Assembly (NCBI GenBank): GCA_905250125.1
Contig: CAJNOL010000105.1
Location: 70,848 to 134,847 of the forward strand
Direction: 5' to 3'
Source of the DNA: Rotaria sordida
Lineage: Eukaryota; Rotifera; Eurotatoria; Philodinida; Philodinidae
Length of the DNA stretch: 64,000 nt
How positions within the stretch are numbered: position 1 is the first letter of the stretch; the number at the start of each line of letters is the position of its first letter. This document shows positions 1-13,360 of the stretch, in pieces. Position numbers and translations under genes: made by a program. Under the pieces are notes generated by a model. It made no database searches, had not been told where the DNA came from, and worked only from the letters and a program-made list of their open reading frames with translations.

Positions 1-46
1 TGTAATCACAAACGTTTTTTTTTATTTTCTTTTCAATATCTTAAAT

Positions 47-799
47 ATGGATAATACAAATACGGATAATCCATATGATGTTCTATTCGAACGTTCATTA
101 GCAGTTATTATACGTGAATATGGTTTTGATAATATTGAATTATCTGCTTATCATCAATTTCTTGATATATCAAATACAATTCTACGTCGATTATTACTTA
201 ATGTTAAAAATTTTATGGAAATTCAATCACGTACAGAACCATGTCCAGCAGATCTTGCACGTTCATTACAAATGATGAATGTTAAATTATCATCATTACA
301 ACAAACATATAATCATCCAATAAAACATCGTCTTCGTTCACCTGATCGTCAAACTGAAACACATCCAATGAAATTATTTCGTGTTACATCAACAACAAAT
401 AATACATCACGTAAACATCGTCCTATATATATACCTGATTTTTTACCTGAATTTCCTGATCCACATACATTTATATCAAGTGAAACATATGCTGATTTAC
501 GTAAAGATTATCCACGTGTTCGACATTTATTAGCTGATCAACGTCGTGCATTACAACGTTCATTAGTTAAATTTAAATTACAAACAAATGAAAAATTATC
601 TGTTATTAATACACATGGAACTAATATTAATGATTATTATCTTATTAAATATACTATTTCACCATTACCCTATCTATCAGCTTTATTACCACAAGATCAA
701 ATGGAATCTGAAAGTACAGAAACTATAGAAGATGAAACAGTAGCTAATATATCACATAGAACAAAATCTTTATCAGCAACAGATGATGGTGAAATGTAA
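47..799 (+). CDS. TAF8: TFIID subunit 8 (TAF8), single exon
   Basis: Encodes 250 aa. TAF8 is a nuclear subunit of the general transcription factor TFIID and pairs through its histone fold with TAF10. The first ~85 residues look like the Bromo_TP histone fold (helices around SLAVIIREYGFDNIELSAY and the LLLNVKNFMEIQSR segment). Residues ~123-176 match the TAF8 C-terminal domain, with the diagnostic YIPDFLPEFPDPHTFI stretch followed by a basic helix (RHLLADQRRALQRSL). The ATG at 47 is the first in frame and follows a T-rich leader. The tail is acidic and Ser/Thr-rich and shorter than in vertebrates (about 310 aa). No intron is visible, unlike the next three genes. CARHSP1 follows on the same strand about 890 bp downstream. 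Confidence 0.9.
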   Translation: MDNTNTDNPYDVLFERSLAVIIREYGFDNIELSAYHQFLDISNTILRRLLLNVKNFMEIQSRTEPCPADLARSLQMMNVKLSSLQQTYNHPIKHRLRSPDRQTETHPMKLFRVTSTTNNTSRKHRPIYIPDFLPEFPDPHTFISSETYADLRKDYPRVRHLLADQRRALQRSLVKFKLQTNEKLSVINTHGTNINDYYLIKYTISPLPYLSALLPQDQMESESTETIEDETVANISHRTKSLSATDDGEM

Positions 800-1686
800 T
801 TAGGTAAGCTATAAAATAAATTGTTCTTTTTATGTAATTGTATATGTTTCTCTTTTTTTTTTTTTTGGTTTGTTTACAAAAAAAAAAGAAAAATAACTAA
901 TGAAATGATCTTTTTTTTTCTTTTTGTTGTAGATTATATGAAAATATTGTAACTTAAATGAGGTTTTTAGTTGAGAGAGAGTAAGATGTGAATGAAATTT
1001 TTTCAAGCTGAAATTTATTTATTAAAATACTTTTGATATTTAAAACCTATGTGATAATTAAGAAATAAAGAAAAAAAAAGAATGAATTTATATTTAAGAA
1101 TTATATGATGTTAAAAAAACAAAAAAAAAATGTCTATTGAAGATTTTTAGTTAATTATAAATATTAAAGAATTTCTGACGAGAATTAAAAATTTTTATAA
1201 TAATCAAGCAAAATTTGTTCTATTCTATAAATCTATAATTTGAAAATTAATTTAGATTTTGATGAAGAAATCTCGTATGAAAATGAAGCTTTAATTCGAT
1301 TGATTTTTATTTTGTATTTGACAAAATAACAATTATTAAACTATTTATTGATATCTTCATTTCAAAATTTTGATTTGAATTCTATACTTAATTATTATAA
1401 AATTTTTATAACAACATTCATAGAAAACAAAATTCTTTGTTTTTGTTCACTTCATCAAGTCTCAAGCTTTGTCTAATCCAACATCAAATATCTTGAAATA
1501 TAATCATTTTCTTTTAAAATTAAAAATTAATAATATGCGTGATCAGAATTAATAGATTGTTTTATTTTGTATACTTAAGTTACGAATGAAACTTCACTCT
1601 ATTGTTTATTTGGTTTTTTTACTCTTGGTTAAATAACCTTTGATTTAAATATTTTTATATTCTAGATCTAATCTTCTTTTTTTTCT
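800..1686. other. intergenic, no gene seen
   Basis: AT-rich sequence between TAF8 and CARHSP1. No open frame with coding character. A possible acceptor (TTCTAG near 1663) could end a 5'UTR intron of CARHSP1. Confidence 0.5.
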
Positions 1687-2542
1687 ATGTCTCATACATC
1701 ATCATCATCATCAGCTGCATCACATTCACCTCGTTTTGGGGATCGTTTATCACAGCCTTCTATTCCAAGACGTGAACGAACACTTTCACAGTAAGAATTT
1801 TTGTTTTCTAAATAGACTTGTCATCATGAAAAAATGTACCCATGATCTCTATATCATTCGACATCCAGTACAAGAATTATTATTCACTTTATTAAAAGGA
1901 AAAGATTCTTGATATTCAAAAGTTTCAATTTCTTGCTTTACGTATAAGATCTATACTAGAAAACAAAAGAAACCCTAGATAGTATATCTTATTCTAATAA
2001 AAATTTATTATTCTATTATTAAATACGCCTAATTTAAATAATAAATATTAATTCTTTTTATGATTTAGATGTGAACGTGCATTACAAAGTCCATCATATG
2101 AAGGTACAATTGAAGAATTTTGTCGTGAACGAGGTCATGGTTATATTCGACCACATGATCATTCAAATGAATTAATTTTTGTACATGTTTCTGAGTAACT
2201 ATGTTTTTTGTTTTTTTGCTGACAAATTATTTTATTTTAATTTTTTTAATATATCTATTCAGTATTGATGATGATTATGTACCAAAAAAAGGTGATATTG
2301 TTTCATTTAAAAAAATGTTAATGCCACCAAAAAATGAAAAAGTTATGGCCGTACATATAAAACTTCTTCATTTAGCTGAAGGTGTTAAACATGAATCATG
2401 GGAAGAAGCTGTTGAACATGATATGGAACATCGACGACCATCAAAAACAAATTCAATACCACTTATACAAGATACAGATGAAAATAATGATCATATACAA
2501 CAGGTTTTATCTCATAGATCATCTGTTACTCATATTGATTAA
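1687..2542 (+). CDS. CARHSP1: CARHSP1/CSDC2-type cold-shock domain protein, 3 exons
   Basis: Exons 1687-1790, 2069-2194 and 2263-2542 join in frame to 169 aa. The product is a small single-stranded RNA/DNA-binding protein; CARHSP1 binds mRNA 3'UTRs in the cytoplasm. The N terminus is Ser-rich with the family feature SPRFGDR and RRERTLS (phosphorylation sites in the mammalian protein). The cold-shock domain spans about residues 40-105: GTIEEFCRERGHGYIRP carries the RNP1-like GHGYIRP, and IFVHVSD is RNP2. The sequence VAVHIKLLHL...WE after the domain is also typical of CARHSP1/CSDC2. Both introns are short and GT-AG. Exon 2 has a T-rich antisense/intron shadow at 2201 that should not be taken as the start. 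PSMC1 follows 238 bp downstream. Confidence 0.88.
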
Positions 2543-2780
2543 ATTTAACAAAACTTAATTTCATAGATTTGACAAAAAAAAAACACATGAATATGTTTCT
2601 TTCTCTTGTTTATATGTGTACTGTCTATGTATGTAACCCATCATCTCTTTATTATGATGAGCTCAATTTAGAAAAACCATTAAAACATTATATATAAATA
2701 TATATACATATTCATTATTCTTGATATGACTAAACGATTTTGTTTTTCTCTAGATTTATTAATTGATTTATATTTAAATT

Positions 2781-5144
<2,364 letters not shown>

Positions 5145-5330
5145 ACATCGAATATTTAATCATAGGAAAACTCGCATTAAAAAATTTTTTTTTTTTTATT
5201 ATTCAAGTGTTATTTTTTTTGTTTCCCGTGTTGTTCTTTTATTCTCGAGACAACAATAAACAAAATTTAATTAGCAAAAAAAACCAATATATTTATATGT
5301 ATTTTAAAAAAAGAATGTTTTTATTTTAAG

Positions 5331-8300
5331 ATGAATGACGATATTAAACAAATTCAAGGTATTAAACGACCTTATGATTCAAATCCAACAACGTCTAATG
5401 CTGGATATCAACCAGTAGCAAAAAAGAAAAAAGGTTTGTTTTACTTTTTTTTAATACTTATTTTGATTTATTCTGTGAATATGATGTATGATTGACTAAT
5501 GATTTGTTTTCTTTTGCTTATAGGTGTACCTATTGTTGGTACAACTCTACGAGAATTAATACATACAAGTGTCAAATCAGAATCGACGACTATTGATAAT
5601 CGTAGTCGTAATTGTCCGTATTTAGATACGATTAATCGGTATGATTTTAAAAGAAAATGTTGAAATAATAATGAGAGTTAAAATTGTTGATTTTCGAACT
5701 GATTTCAACAATATGAAAATCGATAAGAAACTCTATTAAGATTTATTTTTAATATCAAACTCCTTAAAATACCTACAGAATCAGTTCTCATAAGTTGACG
5801 AGGAGAGATGACCGATCAACTTGATAATTTTATTCATGAGTAGAATCCGATAAGACTGATTAAAGTTAAGAACGGCCCTTCTGGAGTTATTACTGTTTTA
5901 CTAAAACCTTTTAACTCTAGTAAGTTCAAACGGAAAACAACATACTTCAAGCATGAAGTCCCTGCTGTTTTCCCACCAGGTATGATATTCATAAAACTTG
6001 GGTGATAGTATTTTTAACTGAAATTTTGCCTATAGACAGGTCTTGTAGTCATTAGAATGGCTCAAAAAGTTTTAGTACAAAAAAAATGTGTTCTTCACAT
6101 AATTAGTATCCGAAAAAAGATCATATAGCACATAGGAAGATCGAGAAACTGATGATCTTCAACGTTCGATATCTCTGGAAGAATACAATCTTTTTAGCTG
6201 AAACTTTTAGAGCATTTTAATGATCATGGAACTTATCTATCGGCGAAATTTCAGATCGAAATACTAGAATTCGAGTTTTTCGTAAATACTTTATCATAGG
6301 CACAAAAATAAGTAAAACGGTAATGATTCCTATTGAGCAGTACATGAGAATAAACTCTTCTAGGCTTTTGCTATTCTCCCCATCGTATTCTACGTTATCC
6401 GAATAACAAAAAATCACTAATGGAACGAACGATTAGAATTTAGCAGACATTTGACCAAATCCAATAATCGAACTCCAATGAGTATCTTTAAAAATTTCAT
6501 AAGACTTTCAACAATTAGATCTAATTCTATTATAAAAAAAATCTCTTAATTAATATTATTTCTTTTTTAGGAGTTTACTCGATTTTGATTTTGAAAAACT
6601 TTGTTCAATCACACTATCAAATAATAATGTCTATGCTTGTTTAGTTTGTGGCAAATATTTTCAAGGTTAATTATTTATTATTTCGAAGATCTAAACATAT
6701 ATATTTTGTTTCTTTTTTTTTTTTGAAGGTCGTGGACAAAAATCTTGTGCTTATACACATAGTGTTGAAGTTGAACATCATGTTTTTATAAATCTTCATT
6801 CGCTACAATTTTTTTGTTTACCAGATAATTATGAAATCATAGATTCATCATTAGATGATATCAAAGTAAAAAGAAAAAAACATACATACACAAGGTGTTT
6901 CAAAAGTCATAACCATTTAATAGATATAAACAACTCGCCTATTGGTCACGTTTAATCGAAACCTTTCTTTTTCTGTTTGAAATAGGAGATTAGTAAATTT
7001 TAATTTGTAAAGATTAAGTTAAACTGTAGTTGAAAGTATTACGTTTCTACACTGTTCACGAACTTGATCTCTACAAGTCAAAACTTACTAATCTTCTATT
7101 ACAAGTAAAAAAATCCAAGTTTTGATTAAGCTTGATCAGTAGCTGAGTATTGCCGATAGTAAGATTTTTATATTGACTGCCTTATTTTAAGGTTTCTAAA
7201 TACTTAAATATTTTCACAATTGCGTGCTGCTACTATTTGAAAAGATCTTGACAACAGAACGGAATCATGTCTAACATTTTGTAATGAAAGTATAAATTGA
7301 ACACTACTAGCTATTAGGACTTTATGAGACTCGATTAAAAGTAGTTCAAAAAAGTACGCTCGAAATTTCAAGGTGAAAAATCTTTAGTTTAGACTAAACT
7401 CAACTTTTAATACTTGACTAACTTTCCATGAGCAAAATCCAAGGCTTTCATCATATGATGAGAAAGTATCAGCTCAATATTTAGAGCTAGAATTTTGACA
7501 ACAACGACTGAAAATTCGTCAGTTGGAAACTTCCAGGCTCATATCTATTAATCATTAAAACCACAGAAACCGATAAAAACTCAGCTTTAATGTCCAAAAA
7601 AAAGTCAATAAAAAAGCAACTAGTCAGGTTCTATGTACACTGTATAAATATTAAATGATCATGACTTTTGGGACAGCCTGTATTTGTTGTTTTTTTTCTA
7701 TATACTCATTTTATTCAAAATTTAGTATGTACTTAATCCAACTTATTCAAAAGAACAAATAGAACAATTAGATAAAAATGAAAAAATGGTTCGTGCTTAT
7801 GATGGAACATTATATTTACCAGGTTTGTTAAATACCAAAAAATAAATGTTTCATTAATAAATATTTGATCATCTGTTTTTTTTAAAGGAATCGTTGGTTT
7901 AAATAATATTAAAGCAAATGATTATTGTAATGTCATCTTACAAGTAAATTAATTATTTTTTGTTTTTAAATTTTCGTTTTTCTAAATTTACAAATTTAGG
8001 CTTTAATTAATGTTGGTCCATTACGTGATTATTTTCTTCAAGAAGATAATTATGCTGATATACGTGTAGCACCTGGTGATATAATGATAAATTTAGTTAA
8101 ACGTTTTGGTGAATTAGTTCGTAAATTATGGAATCCAAGAAATTTTAAAGCACATGTATCACCACATGAAATGTTACAAGCTGTTGTTAAATGTAGTAAA
8201 AAACGTTTTCAAATAACTCAACAAGGTGATCCTGTTGAATTTCTTGCATGGCTTCTTAATAGTCTTCATTTAACATTAAATGGAACAAAAAATTCCAATA

Positions 8301-10422
8301 GTAGTATTATTTATAAAGCATTTCAAGGCAAAATGAAAGTTTATACTCGAAAAATTCCACCAATTGATTTAGTAAAATAAAAAATATTCATTCTTTTTTT
8401 GTTTGAATTTCGTTTTTTTTTAATAGAGTGAAGATGAAAAAAGAAAATTATTAGCCATAGAAGAATATAGAGGTAATATAAGAAGATTCAATTTTAATTT
8501 TTAATTTTTATTATTATAATTTTTATTTAGAATATGATGAAGAAATTCCATATTTATTCTTATCAGTTGATCTTCCACCACCACCATTATTTCGTGATGA
8601 ATTTAAAGAAAGTATTATACCACAAGTACCATTATTTCAAATTTTAACTAAATTTGATGGACAAACAGCACAAGAACATAAAACATATAAAGATAATTTT
8701 CTTAAACGTTATGAAATAAGAAAATTACCACCATATCTTATTTTATGTTTTCGAGTAAGATTTTAAAAAGAAAAAATATTTTTTTTTATGGATATTTTAA
8801 TATATTTAATTTTTTTTTTATTTTAGCGTTTCACAAAAAATACATTCTATCTAGAAAAAAATCCAACTATTGTCAATTTTCCAATTAAGTATGTAGTTTA
8901 TTTACTAAATAACGAATTTAGCTAAGCATGGATTATAAATGAGTATACCAAAGAAATACAATAGATCTGTTTGTATTATAAACTATGGAGTTATAAATAT
9001 ATGTCTGCAATACAAGTAATATATCTGCGATAAAGAATACAGAAAGACTGGTATCTTAAATTGTTTTCTAACTATATAGATTCTTTTCACGTAATAATAT
9101 AGAATTCTATTAATTCGATTTTTTCTTTTAAGATAATTTTTATTCTTTTTATTTTTAGAGATAGATTTTTAATGAATAATGAATGAAATCTTATCTTCAT
9201 ATTATAGACAATAGACTTGTATTAAGTTTAGAAAAAGTTGTCATGACATAGATGTTACATCAGTGTTTCAATAAAAATATCATTCTGTCTTATCAAGAAC
9301 TCGTTCAAAATACATATAGCACACTCTTAGAGATTCTGTACTGTAAACATTTAGGATAAATATGACTTCATGTGTATTAAATATAGACACGTCCTGTAGT
9401 ATTTATAATAAAATGACTAACTTCAAAATTTAATTTTCATTCAATATTATATTAATTTTTGACTTGAGAAATCTTTTACAAATAAATGATTTTTTCATTC
9501 AAAATGACCATATGAATAATAAAAATAGTTTTTCATTGCTATTCAAAGTGAATTATTTATTCTGATGTAAAACAGTATGTTCGACTTAAAGAAACTCATA
9601 TGAATATCAGAAGATTAATTTTTCTTAATTTATATATAGATTAGTCAAAATTAAATGTGTTTTTATGACCTGATTAAAATGCTCTAATCTTCTTTCACAA
9701 AATACAATAAATATAGCCACAAAAAGAAATGAATAGAAATTTTTTCCATAGATATTGAACTAAAATATAAGAAAAAATCTTATTTATTGATAATCTTTTT
9801 TTTTCCTTTTATCTTGCTTATTAATATTTGTTCATATTATTCAGAAAATCAAAATGAATATAATTAATTCTATATGAATAGAAAGAAAAAAAAAGAAGAA
9901 GATGCTTTCTTTCTATATAATGAAAAAAATATGCTATTTTTTTTTTTAGAAACGTTGATCTTCGAGAATTATTACCTGAATATCGTATTGAACCATCAGC
10001 TTTAATTGAAAGTCCATCAACAACTTATGATCTCATTTCTAATGTTGTTCACGATGGAGAACCAGGTTAAATTAAATTTTATAATTTCTATTAAAAATTT
10101 TAATAGTTCTTTCGTTTTTTTTTTTGATTTTAAGGGAAAGGTACCTATCGTGTTCACATTTTGCATAAGGTTTGTTAGAATTAGAATAATGAAAAAAAAA
10201 CTAAATAAATCAAATGATTTGGTTTTTTTTTAGGGTTCAGGTACGTGGTATGAGTTACAAGATTTACATGTCGTCGATGTTTTACCTCAGATGATTACAC
10301 TTTCCGAATCATATTTACAAGTAAAAAAAATATATATTTTTACATCTTTTTTCTTTATTTATTAAAATATTTTCTAGATTTGGGAACGTCGCGATGTTAG
10401 TCAATTATTCACGAAAACTTGA
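5331..10422 (+). CDS. USP39: U4/U6.U5 tri-snRNP-associated protein USP39/Sad1, 14 exons
   Basis: Exons 5331-5433, 5524-5638, 6571-6665, 6729-6865, 7726-7822, 7888-7943, 8000-8371, 8427-8472, 8531-8754, 8827-8888, 9950-10065, 10135-10169, 10234-10320 and 10378-10422 give 529 aa. USP39 is a spliceosome assembly factor with a UBP zinc finger (CLVCGKYFQGRGQKS..AYTHSVEVEHHVF) and a catalytically dead USP fold. The dead state is visible: GIVGLNNIKANDYCN aligns to the USP Cys-box with Asp in place of the nucleophile, and the usual Gly-His-Tyr of the His-box reads GSGTWYELQD. NPRNFKAHVSPHEMLQAV and LPPYLILCF-RFTKN are near-diagnostic. The ATG directly follows a TTTTAAG acceptor. Four introns are long (0.86-1.06 kb for those after exons 2, 4 and 10) and two hold inverted-repeat elements. 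It ends 51 bp from the convergent PAP2 gene. Confidence 0.95.
5885..6340. repeat. diverged inverted-repeat (foldback) element in USP39 intron 2
   Basis: The left arm around 5885-6085 and the reverse complement of about 6185-6340 share interrupted matches: ATTACTGTTTTACT versus ATTACCGTTTTACT, and ACTGAAATTTTGCCTATAGA versus TCTGAAATTTCGCCGATAGA. The arms are clearly degenerate. The internal motif recurs in the foldbacks at 26 kb and, more loosely, 14 and 35 kb. Boundaries are approximate. Confidence 0.55.
6891..7680. mobile_element. TA-flanked non-autonomous mariner-like element in USP39 intron 4
   Basis: The left end CAAGGTGTTTCAAAAGTCAT and the reverse complement of the right end CAGGCTGTCCCAAAAGTCAT match at 16 of 20 positions. 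The match continues into ATTTAATA; both ends lie next to TA. The form CAGGSTGTCCCAAAAGTC is a known Tc1/mariner-superfamily terminal type. There is no transposase frame in the 790 bp, so this is a MITE-like derivative. It sits wholly inside the intron between exons 4 and 5. Confidence 0.75.
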
Positions 10423-10473
10423 ACAATTTTTCTTTTTTTCTGTATTCATTTCTTGGTTTTTTCCTTTCATATA

Positions 10474-11259
10474 TTAAACTTCTTTAACAGTTAAATGATA
10501 TTTAGGAAAAACTAATTGTTTTAAATGTAAAAATAAATTTTGTGGTACTACGGGTAGATCAATATGTAATGGTTTACATTCCCATATTAATGATGTTACA
10601 ATAAAACCTAAAAACATATCAATAGAATAATGATGACGTTCTAATATTGTACATATAATACGTTGAATTATATGAAACCAAATTAATATTGGCAGACCAT
10701 AACGTAATATTCTTGATGAATATTGACGAGATAATATTGTAAATGAAATAGCTGTCAAAGTATAAATAGTAACATGTCCACTATAAAGTAAATCATTACA
10801 AGCACCACCAACAAGTACTTTAAATGGATTAATAGGATCAGTAAAATTACAGAAAGGTTTTGGTGAAGGTAAAATTGTCATTGAAAAAAGAAATATACGT
10901 AATGTACGAGCTATAATTAAACATCGTGCACCTTTTTGAACTATAGTTAAACCTTTACTACCATTAAGAAAACAGAAAAATACCCAAATTATTGCTAAGT
11001 TTTCAACTGATAATTTAATACCCATACAAATTTGTTTTCTTGAAGTAATTTTTTTTAGATATTCATAAGCAAGATCACGTAATGGAGTACGATCATGTTT
11101 AACAGATGATATTACTTGTACTGATGTATTTTCAATAAAAAATTCCATGGCAAGAAATAATAAATCTCTTAATGATTTCAAAACATATATTTGTAATTCA
11201 TAACTAACACGTAATTTATATTGATTTTTAATAAAACGGAATGAAAAATATCGTTGCAT
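10474..11259 (-). CDS. sphingomyelin-synthase-like PAP2_C membrane protein
   Basis: Encodes 261 aa with no intron in the coding part. It fits the sphingomyelin synthase (ceramide phosphocholine/phosphoethanolamine transferase) family of multi-pass ER/Golgi enzymes. Motifs are ACNDLLYSGHVTIYTLT (residues ~153-169, the D3 motif with His162) and ERHHYSIDMFLGF (~208-219, the D4 motif with His210 and Asp214), which together supply the His-His-Asp triad of the LPP/PAP2 fold. About four or five hydrophobic segments are visible between residues 85 and 228. At 261 aa it is shorter than animal SMS1/2 (about 365-415 aa) and lacks a SAM domain. The canonical SGHT is SGHV here, so substrate and activity are uncertain. 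An acceptor-like GTTAG lies just upstream of the ATG. It converges on USP39. Confidence 0.75.
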   Translation of the reverse strand: MQRYFSFRFIKNQYKLRVSYELQIYVLKSLRDLLFLAMEFFIENTSVQVISSVKHDRTPLRDLAYEYLKKITSRKQICMGIKLSVENLAIIWVFFCFLNGSKGLTIVQKGARCLIIARTLRIFLFSMTILPSPKPFCNFTDPINPFKVLVGGACNDLLYSGHVTIYTLTAISFTILSRQYSSRILRYGLPILIWFHIIQRIICTILERHHYSIDMFLGFIVTSLIWECKPLHIDLPVVPQNLFLHLKQLVFPKYHLTVKEV

Positions 11260-13193
11260 TATACCTAACTTCCAATAAAAATATTCACTATATCAAATAT
11301 TCATGGGATTACTTGGAATATGAATAAAATCAAATATTTGTTATGCTGCCATTATAATGTTTGTGAGTTCCGTCAAAATAACATTCAGCATTTACCAATT
11401 TTTGTTTCAAACAGCTGCGCTTATTATACGAGAAACAAAGAATAAAGAAAAAATATAAAAAACAGTTATATCTATATCATTGTATAGACACATTTGTACA
11501 GGTGAAATAGACACATGTTAAAGTCAAAGATTTTGTTTTTTATTCATCATCCAACATAAAATGCAAATCGATTATATAAATCAATAAATCAAATAATTCG
11601 TTTTTTGTTCTTTCAAAGTATCAATTATTCTACACCAAAAAAGTCTTTTCAGTTACAAAATACAACTGATTAATGCTAACACAAGGCCATACATATAAAT
11701 TTGTTTACAGAATATATTCAAGCATTCCTGTTACACAGTCTCTTAGGCTTTTTCTCTCTATATACGGATAGTATCATAACCAAAAAAAACAGCCGACTAC
11801 TTCTGGCATTTGCAAACATCTATAGTTATTATGTTACTAACTATGTTTGTCATGTGCTTAAGTATTTTCTGTCGTGTTATTATGAGATATCTTGGTACAA
11901 GGAGAACAGTTGAAAGATAATCATAAAAGAACGTAATATAATAAGAAAATAATAGTTTACTCCACATGTGAAAAGAACCTTGTTGTTGAGGTTTACGATT
12001 CATTTTTTTTTTTGTTTTTTTTCGTATTATTTGGACTAAATAACTTATCAAACTTCGTGCTCATATCAGCACAAAAAGTGGTTGTTTTTTCCAAATTTAT
12101 GACTGATATGATAATTTCTAAATATAGAAACATTACATGAAATAAAAATTTTTAGACTATGTCAAAAACAGTCATTAAACATTTTTGTTTTTTGAAGGTT
12201 TTATTGATTTATAACTTCTCTTCAATTATAAATAAGTTAATGTATTTTGAAAACTTTTTTCTGTCAAGCAGTAGAATTTTTATATTCTAGAAGAACAATT
12301 TCAATACAAAGAAAAAAGCGTCATCTTCAGGTGGAAAGAGGTTTATTTTTCTTCTTTTATTGGTTATTTGATATATATATCTGTTCCAATGATATATTCA
12401 AAATGCGACCCATTTCTCTTCGACATTGTATCATCATCGCGTATCAGGTGCAATATGATTCATATGAGAATGACCGATTTTTTTTTCAAATGTCCCAATT
12501 CTTATTTTACTATGTAACACTTTTAATCTATTAGAAACATACCAGATTTTTATCAGTTACAATAGTTGTATGATAATAATATGTTATTGTTTAGATTATA
12601 TATATTGCCCTAAACGAAAACAATCAAGCATTTTGTAAAAAATCTTTTAGCGAAATATCCTCGTCAAATCTTGACATAAATAGCATACAATTTTTTAGAA
12701 AACATTTAATTATTTTCTTTTTGGACAATATATATATATATATCTATGTAGCTCAAACAATAACAAGTCACTACTGTAACTGATGAGAAGAAAAATTGAG
12801 ACATCATCAAGTCAGACTACTCACTCTAATATATGTGTACGTTATTATTACGAAATAAAAGCCTTGATACTTTTTATTTTAGAGTATTTAGAGATAAATA
12901 GTAAGTATTTAATTTTAGTGTATTCAGATCAAAAATAGAGGATTGTGCGCAATTTATTTTTTAAATATTTAATATTTTGTTAAGATAATAAATTTGATCC
13001 TTTTATGCTTTTATTTTTCTTTATTTCGATATGTATAGCGATTTCTTATCTATCTTTTTAAAAGAAATAATAGACACTCACACCTACTCTGCATGCTAAA
13101 CGTTAAGGTCATATGCTCACACGTACACACCCTAAAAACGCAAAAAAAAATTATTGTCACTTTAAGTAAAAATATTCGTCGAACTATTCGAAC
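11260..13193. other. intergenic, no gene seen
   Basis: About 1.9 kb of AT-rich sequence between the divergent PAP2-like and PNPLA genes. The only frames are low-complexity and overlap on both strands. A short TA run lies near 12730-12744. Promoters of both genes must lie here. Confidence 0.5.
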
Positions 13194-13200
13194 TATATAA
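13194..13200 (+). promoter_or_regulatory. candidate TATA box of the PNPLA gene
   Basis: TATATAA followed by GCCCGAG, about 160 bp upstream of the ATG at 13361. It is the best TATA-like element in the flank. No transcription start data are available. Confidence 0.4.
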
Positions 13201-13360
13201 GCCCGAGTTTTTTTTTATTTATCATCGATAAGATATGTACTTGTCGGTCTTGTGATAAACAATAAATAATCGTAGTTTTTATTTCGTATACATTCTTTTT
13301 TTTTTCTTGCGCTGTAGATTTTTTATTTTTTTTTCTTTTACTTTATCGTAATAAAACCTA

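Noticed and set aside
6217..6417. 66-codon minus-strand frame in USP39 intron 2
   Set aside because: Lies within a degenerate inverted-repeat arm; no splice context and no family resemblance.
11701..12534. Several 70-95-codon frames on both strands
   Set aside because: Phe/Tyr/Ile-rich low-complexity text expected by chance at this AT content.
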